Shown: positions 61,704-64,000 of the stretch, in pieces
Numbering within the stretch: the first letter of the stretch is position 1
Layout of the letters: each line of letters opens with the position of its first letter
Source: Flavobacteriaceae bacterium
GTDB taxonomy: Bacteria; Bacteroidota; Bacteroidia; Flavobacteriales; Flavobacteriaceae
Direction: 5' to 3'
Length of the DNA stretch: 64,000 bases
Assembly: GCA_013373635.1 (NCBI GenBank)
Contig: JABXHN010000010.1
Location: 62,001 to 126,000 of the forward strand
Notes under the pieces: generated by a model
Told to the model about the DNA's origin: nothing
What the model saw: only the letters and a program-made list of their open reading frames with translations
Database searches by the model: none
Program-made: the position numbers and the translations under genes

Positions 61704-63074
61704 ATGATCAGAGTATTAATTCTGTTTTTGTTTTTTTCGCTTCATCTACACTCACAAAACTATAAGATCGACGATAATCTTCCATTGTACAATCAAGGAG
61801 TTATTTTTAGAGATAGTTTAGCAATTTTTTCCAGCAATCAGATATTCATGTATCCACTTGAACGAGAATCGCACCCGATTGTAAGGACGATTTATAACGA
61901 AATCTTGAATCAAGATAGCGAAGAAAGTTCAAGCGAAATGCATCAATATGTTCCAGTGGTGTCGAATGAGGAACTTTATTTCATTCAACACAAAGGAGGG
62001 TTGGTTTTTAAATACAAAAATGATTCAATAGTTCGAGTTGATCGTTCTTTTACGCATCGAATGCAAATAGGCTCCAATGTATTTAGTCATAACAATACCA
62101 TCTATCGATTTGGCGGTTATGGATTTTGGTCTTTTAGAAACTTTTTTACCTTTTTTTCTGAAGAATTTCACGAATGGGAGGCGTTGTCACCCGTTAATAC
62201 AACGGTATCTCCTCCAGGTATAGCAAATGGATTGTTTGCACATTCAAATGATTCCTTTGTAACCTTCAATGGAAGAATAAGAAACCCCCACGATTTAACC
62301 AATACTTCGGATTCAAGTAATGAAGTATGGAGTTATGATTTTAAGTTAAATCGATGGGAGAATCTTGGAAGATTAGAGTACGATCTTTCAAATATGAAAG
62401 GCGTAGCACAATTGGAGGACGAGTTATTAGTAAGTTCTTCAGGAAGTTTTTTAACTAGAATAGAACCCTTTAAAAATCGTGTTCGAAATTACAAACTAAC
62501 TTCCTTACAGTATAAATTGTTCAGTTCTAATGGTCTATTAGGCATTTATAAAAACAGAAATAAGTATTACTCATTTGTAAAGTTTGACAATGTCAATACG
62601 GTTGAACTCATTGAACGAAATGACGATGAATTTTTTGGTGAACTCATAGAAGAAACAAAACTTTACCAGGATTTAAGTCCTTGGAGGTATATGCTTTTGA
62701 TATTAGTCTTACCGATCCTCTATTATGTTCGCAAATTCTACCTTTTAAGCAAGGAACGCAATTCAAAAGTTATTATCAAAAGCGAAGGACTTATTTATCA
62801 CAAGGTCTTTTTTGAATTTGAACCCAAGGAACTCGAGGTGATCAATTTACTTTTAGATTTTGACACGGTGCATTCATCTGATATACTGGTGTTGGTAGAA
62901 AACCCCAATCACAATTATTCTCATAACATGAGAACGAAGAATCAATTAATCGACAAGATTAATTACAAGTTCAAAACAATGTTAAAGATTGATTACGATT
63001 TGATTACTTCCGAAAAATCAGCAGAAGACAAACGCATCATAGACTATAAAATTGACAAATCATTCTTTAATTAA
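61704..63074 (+). CDS. Kelch/propeller-like single-TM protein with C-terminal cytoplasmic domain, possibly winged helix
   Basis: Signal peptide, kelch-like NNTIYRFGGYGFWSF and NEVWSYDFKLNRWENLGRL, TM YMLLILVLPILYYV, basic cytoplasmic tail. Confidence 0.65.
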   Translation: MIRVLILFLFFSLHLHSQNYKIDDNLPLYNQGVIFRDSLAIFSSNQIFMYPLERESHPIVRTIYNEILNQDSEESSSEMHQYVPVVSNEELYFIQHKGGLVFKYKNDSIVRVDRSFTHRMQIGSNVFSHNNTIYRFGGYGFWSFRNFFTFFSEEFHEWEALSPVNTTVSPPGIANGLFAHSNDSFVTFNGRIRNPHDLTNTSDSSNEVWSYDFKLNRWENLGRLEYDLSNMKGVAQLEDELLVSSSGSFLTRIEPFKNRVRNYKLTSLQYKLFSSNGLLGIYKNRNKYYSFVKFDNVNTVELIERNDDEFFGELIEETKLYQDLSPWRYMLLILVLPILYYVRKFYLLSKERNSKVIIKSEGLIYHKVFFEFEPKELEVINLLLDFDTVHSSDILVLVENPNHNYSHNMRTKNQLIDKINYKFKTMLKIDYDLITSEKSAEDKRIIDYKIDKSFFN

Positions 63075-63079
63075 CTTTT

Positions 63080-63352
63080 ATGCATTACGTCTTGTTTTAC
63101 AAGTTTGTTGAGAACTATTTAGAAGCTCGAATTCCTTTCAGATCGGAACATCTAGAACTTGCATCCAAAGCAAAAGAGTCCGGTGAATTGATCCTAGCAG
63201 GCGCTTTAGAGGATCCCCAAGACGAAGGAATGCTTATTTTTAAAACAGATCTTCCTTCTAAAGTAAGTGACTTTGCTCATAGTGATCCTTATGTAAAAAA
63301 CGGTGTTGTAAAGCATTGGGTTATATCAAAATGGAATGTCGCAATTGACTAA
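63080..63352 (+). CDS. YciI family protein
   Basis: YCII-like: FRSEHLELASKAKESGELILAGALEDPQDEGMLIFKTD...SDPYVKNGVVKHWVISKWNV. Confidence 0.88.
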   Translation: MHYVLFYKFVENYLEARIPFRSEHLELASKAKESGELILAGALEDPQDEGMLIFKTDLPSKVSDFAHSDPYVKNGVVKHWVISKWNVAID

Positions 63353-63403
63353 TGTCAATTTTTTTTCATATCTTAATATTGTTAAACCAATAAATATTTA
63401 GGT

Positions 63404-64000
63404 ATGAGAACAATAAAAAGATTAAGCTTGCTATTTTTTGTACTAATTAGTTTTGCTGCTTTTGCTCAAAAAACTGCTTCAGTAGGAATTAAAGCAGGGT
63501 TCCCAAATGTTGCAGGAGCCAATGCTGAATTAATTCTTCCATTACTCGACAACCGACTTTCTGTCTATGTAGATTACAGCAAGTTTGAAATTGAACCAGA
63601 AGATGATGCTTCAGTAGATTTTAAATACAAAGAGTATGGAGCTAACTTCTACATTGGACCAAGAGCTGGCAGAGGTTTGTATCTCAGTGCTGGTAGAGGA
63701 GATTTTGATTCTAAAATATTATTGACAAATATTGAGCTCGATGGAGGAAGAACCGGAGAGGGGGATACTCGACTTCGATTTGAATCTACCAATTTTAAAA
63801 TTGGTCTTAGAACAGGAGGAATGGTTTACTTTAGAATCGAAGCCGGATATGGCTTTGGAGAGATCCCTGAAGAAATTGTTTTTGAAGCGCGATCTAGCGA
63901 CGGTTATAAGGAAACAGTAACAGAACCAATACCTGACATACCAGGAATAAGCGGCTCAGGCGTTGCAATCCTAAATATTGGTTTTGGAATAGCATTCTAG
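63404..64000 (+). CDS. Hypothetical outer membrane beta-barrel-like protein
   Basis: Signal peptide (FAAFAQ), alternating aromatic/glycine beta strands; stop codon coincides with window end. Confidence 0.55.
   Translation: MRTIKRLSLLFFVLISFAAFAQKTASVGIKAGFPNVAGANAELILPLLDNRLSVYVDYSKFEIEPEDDASVDFKYKEYGANFYIGPRAGRGLYLSAGRGDFDSKILLTNIELDGGRTGEGDTRLRFESTNFKIGLRTGGMVYFRIEAGYGFGEIPEEIVFEARSSDGYKETVTEPIPDIPGISGSGVAILNIGFGIAF

Overview
This 64 kb window is AT-rich chromosomal DNA from a marine member of the Flavobacteriia (Bacteroidota). The taxonomic call rests on TAnnTTTG-type promoters, Bacteroidota lipoproteins, a T9SS C-terminal domain, a GLPGLI protein, Y_Y_Y regulators and a proteorhodopsin. 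About 53 protein-coding genes and two tRNAs (Cys-GCA, CAU/Met) are supported. Housekeeping genes include pgk, holB, mnmG, ybeY, gltX, glnS, folB, rnr, rpiB, rnpA, lepA, dusB, rbfA and mce. Accessory content includes: (i) a beta-1,3-glucan (laminarin-type) locus with a membrane-bound LuxR/Y_Y_Y regulator, a glycan-binding-type lipoprotein with duplicated modules and three GH16 lipoproteins, with no SusC/SusD pair; (ii) a divergent blh/proteorhodopsin pair followed by a Tat/lipobox Rieske protein and a lipobox-bearing KatG; (iii) a GLPGLI/TonB-receptor pair next to a 1.8 kaa modular T9SS-type GH81 and its partner lipoprotein; (iv) a polysaccharide pyruvyl transferase/GT4 pair; (v) a kelch-like transmembrane protein with a possible cytoplasmic winged helix. 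The best non-gene signals are two perfect copies of the 16-bp parS palindrome TGTTCCACGTGGAACA flanking mnmG, and a ~560-bp very AT-rich, divergently flanked intergenic region (17139-17696) with five TTATNAACA motifs and a 16-bp perfect palindrome. Together with nearby mnmG and rnpA, these suggest the chromosomal origin region. I found no CRISPR array, transposase, integrase or prophage.
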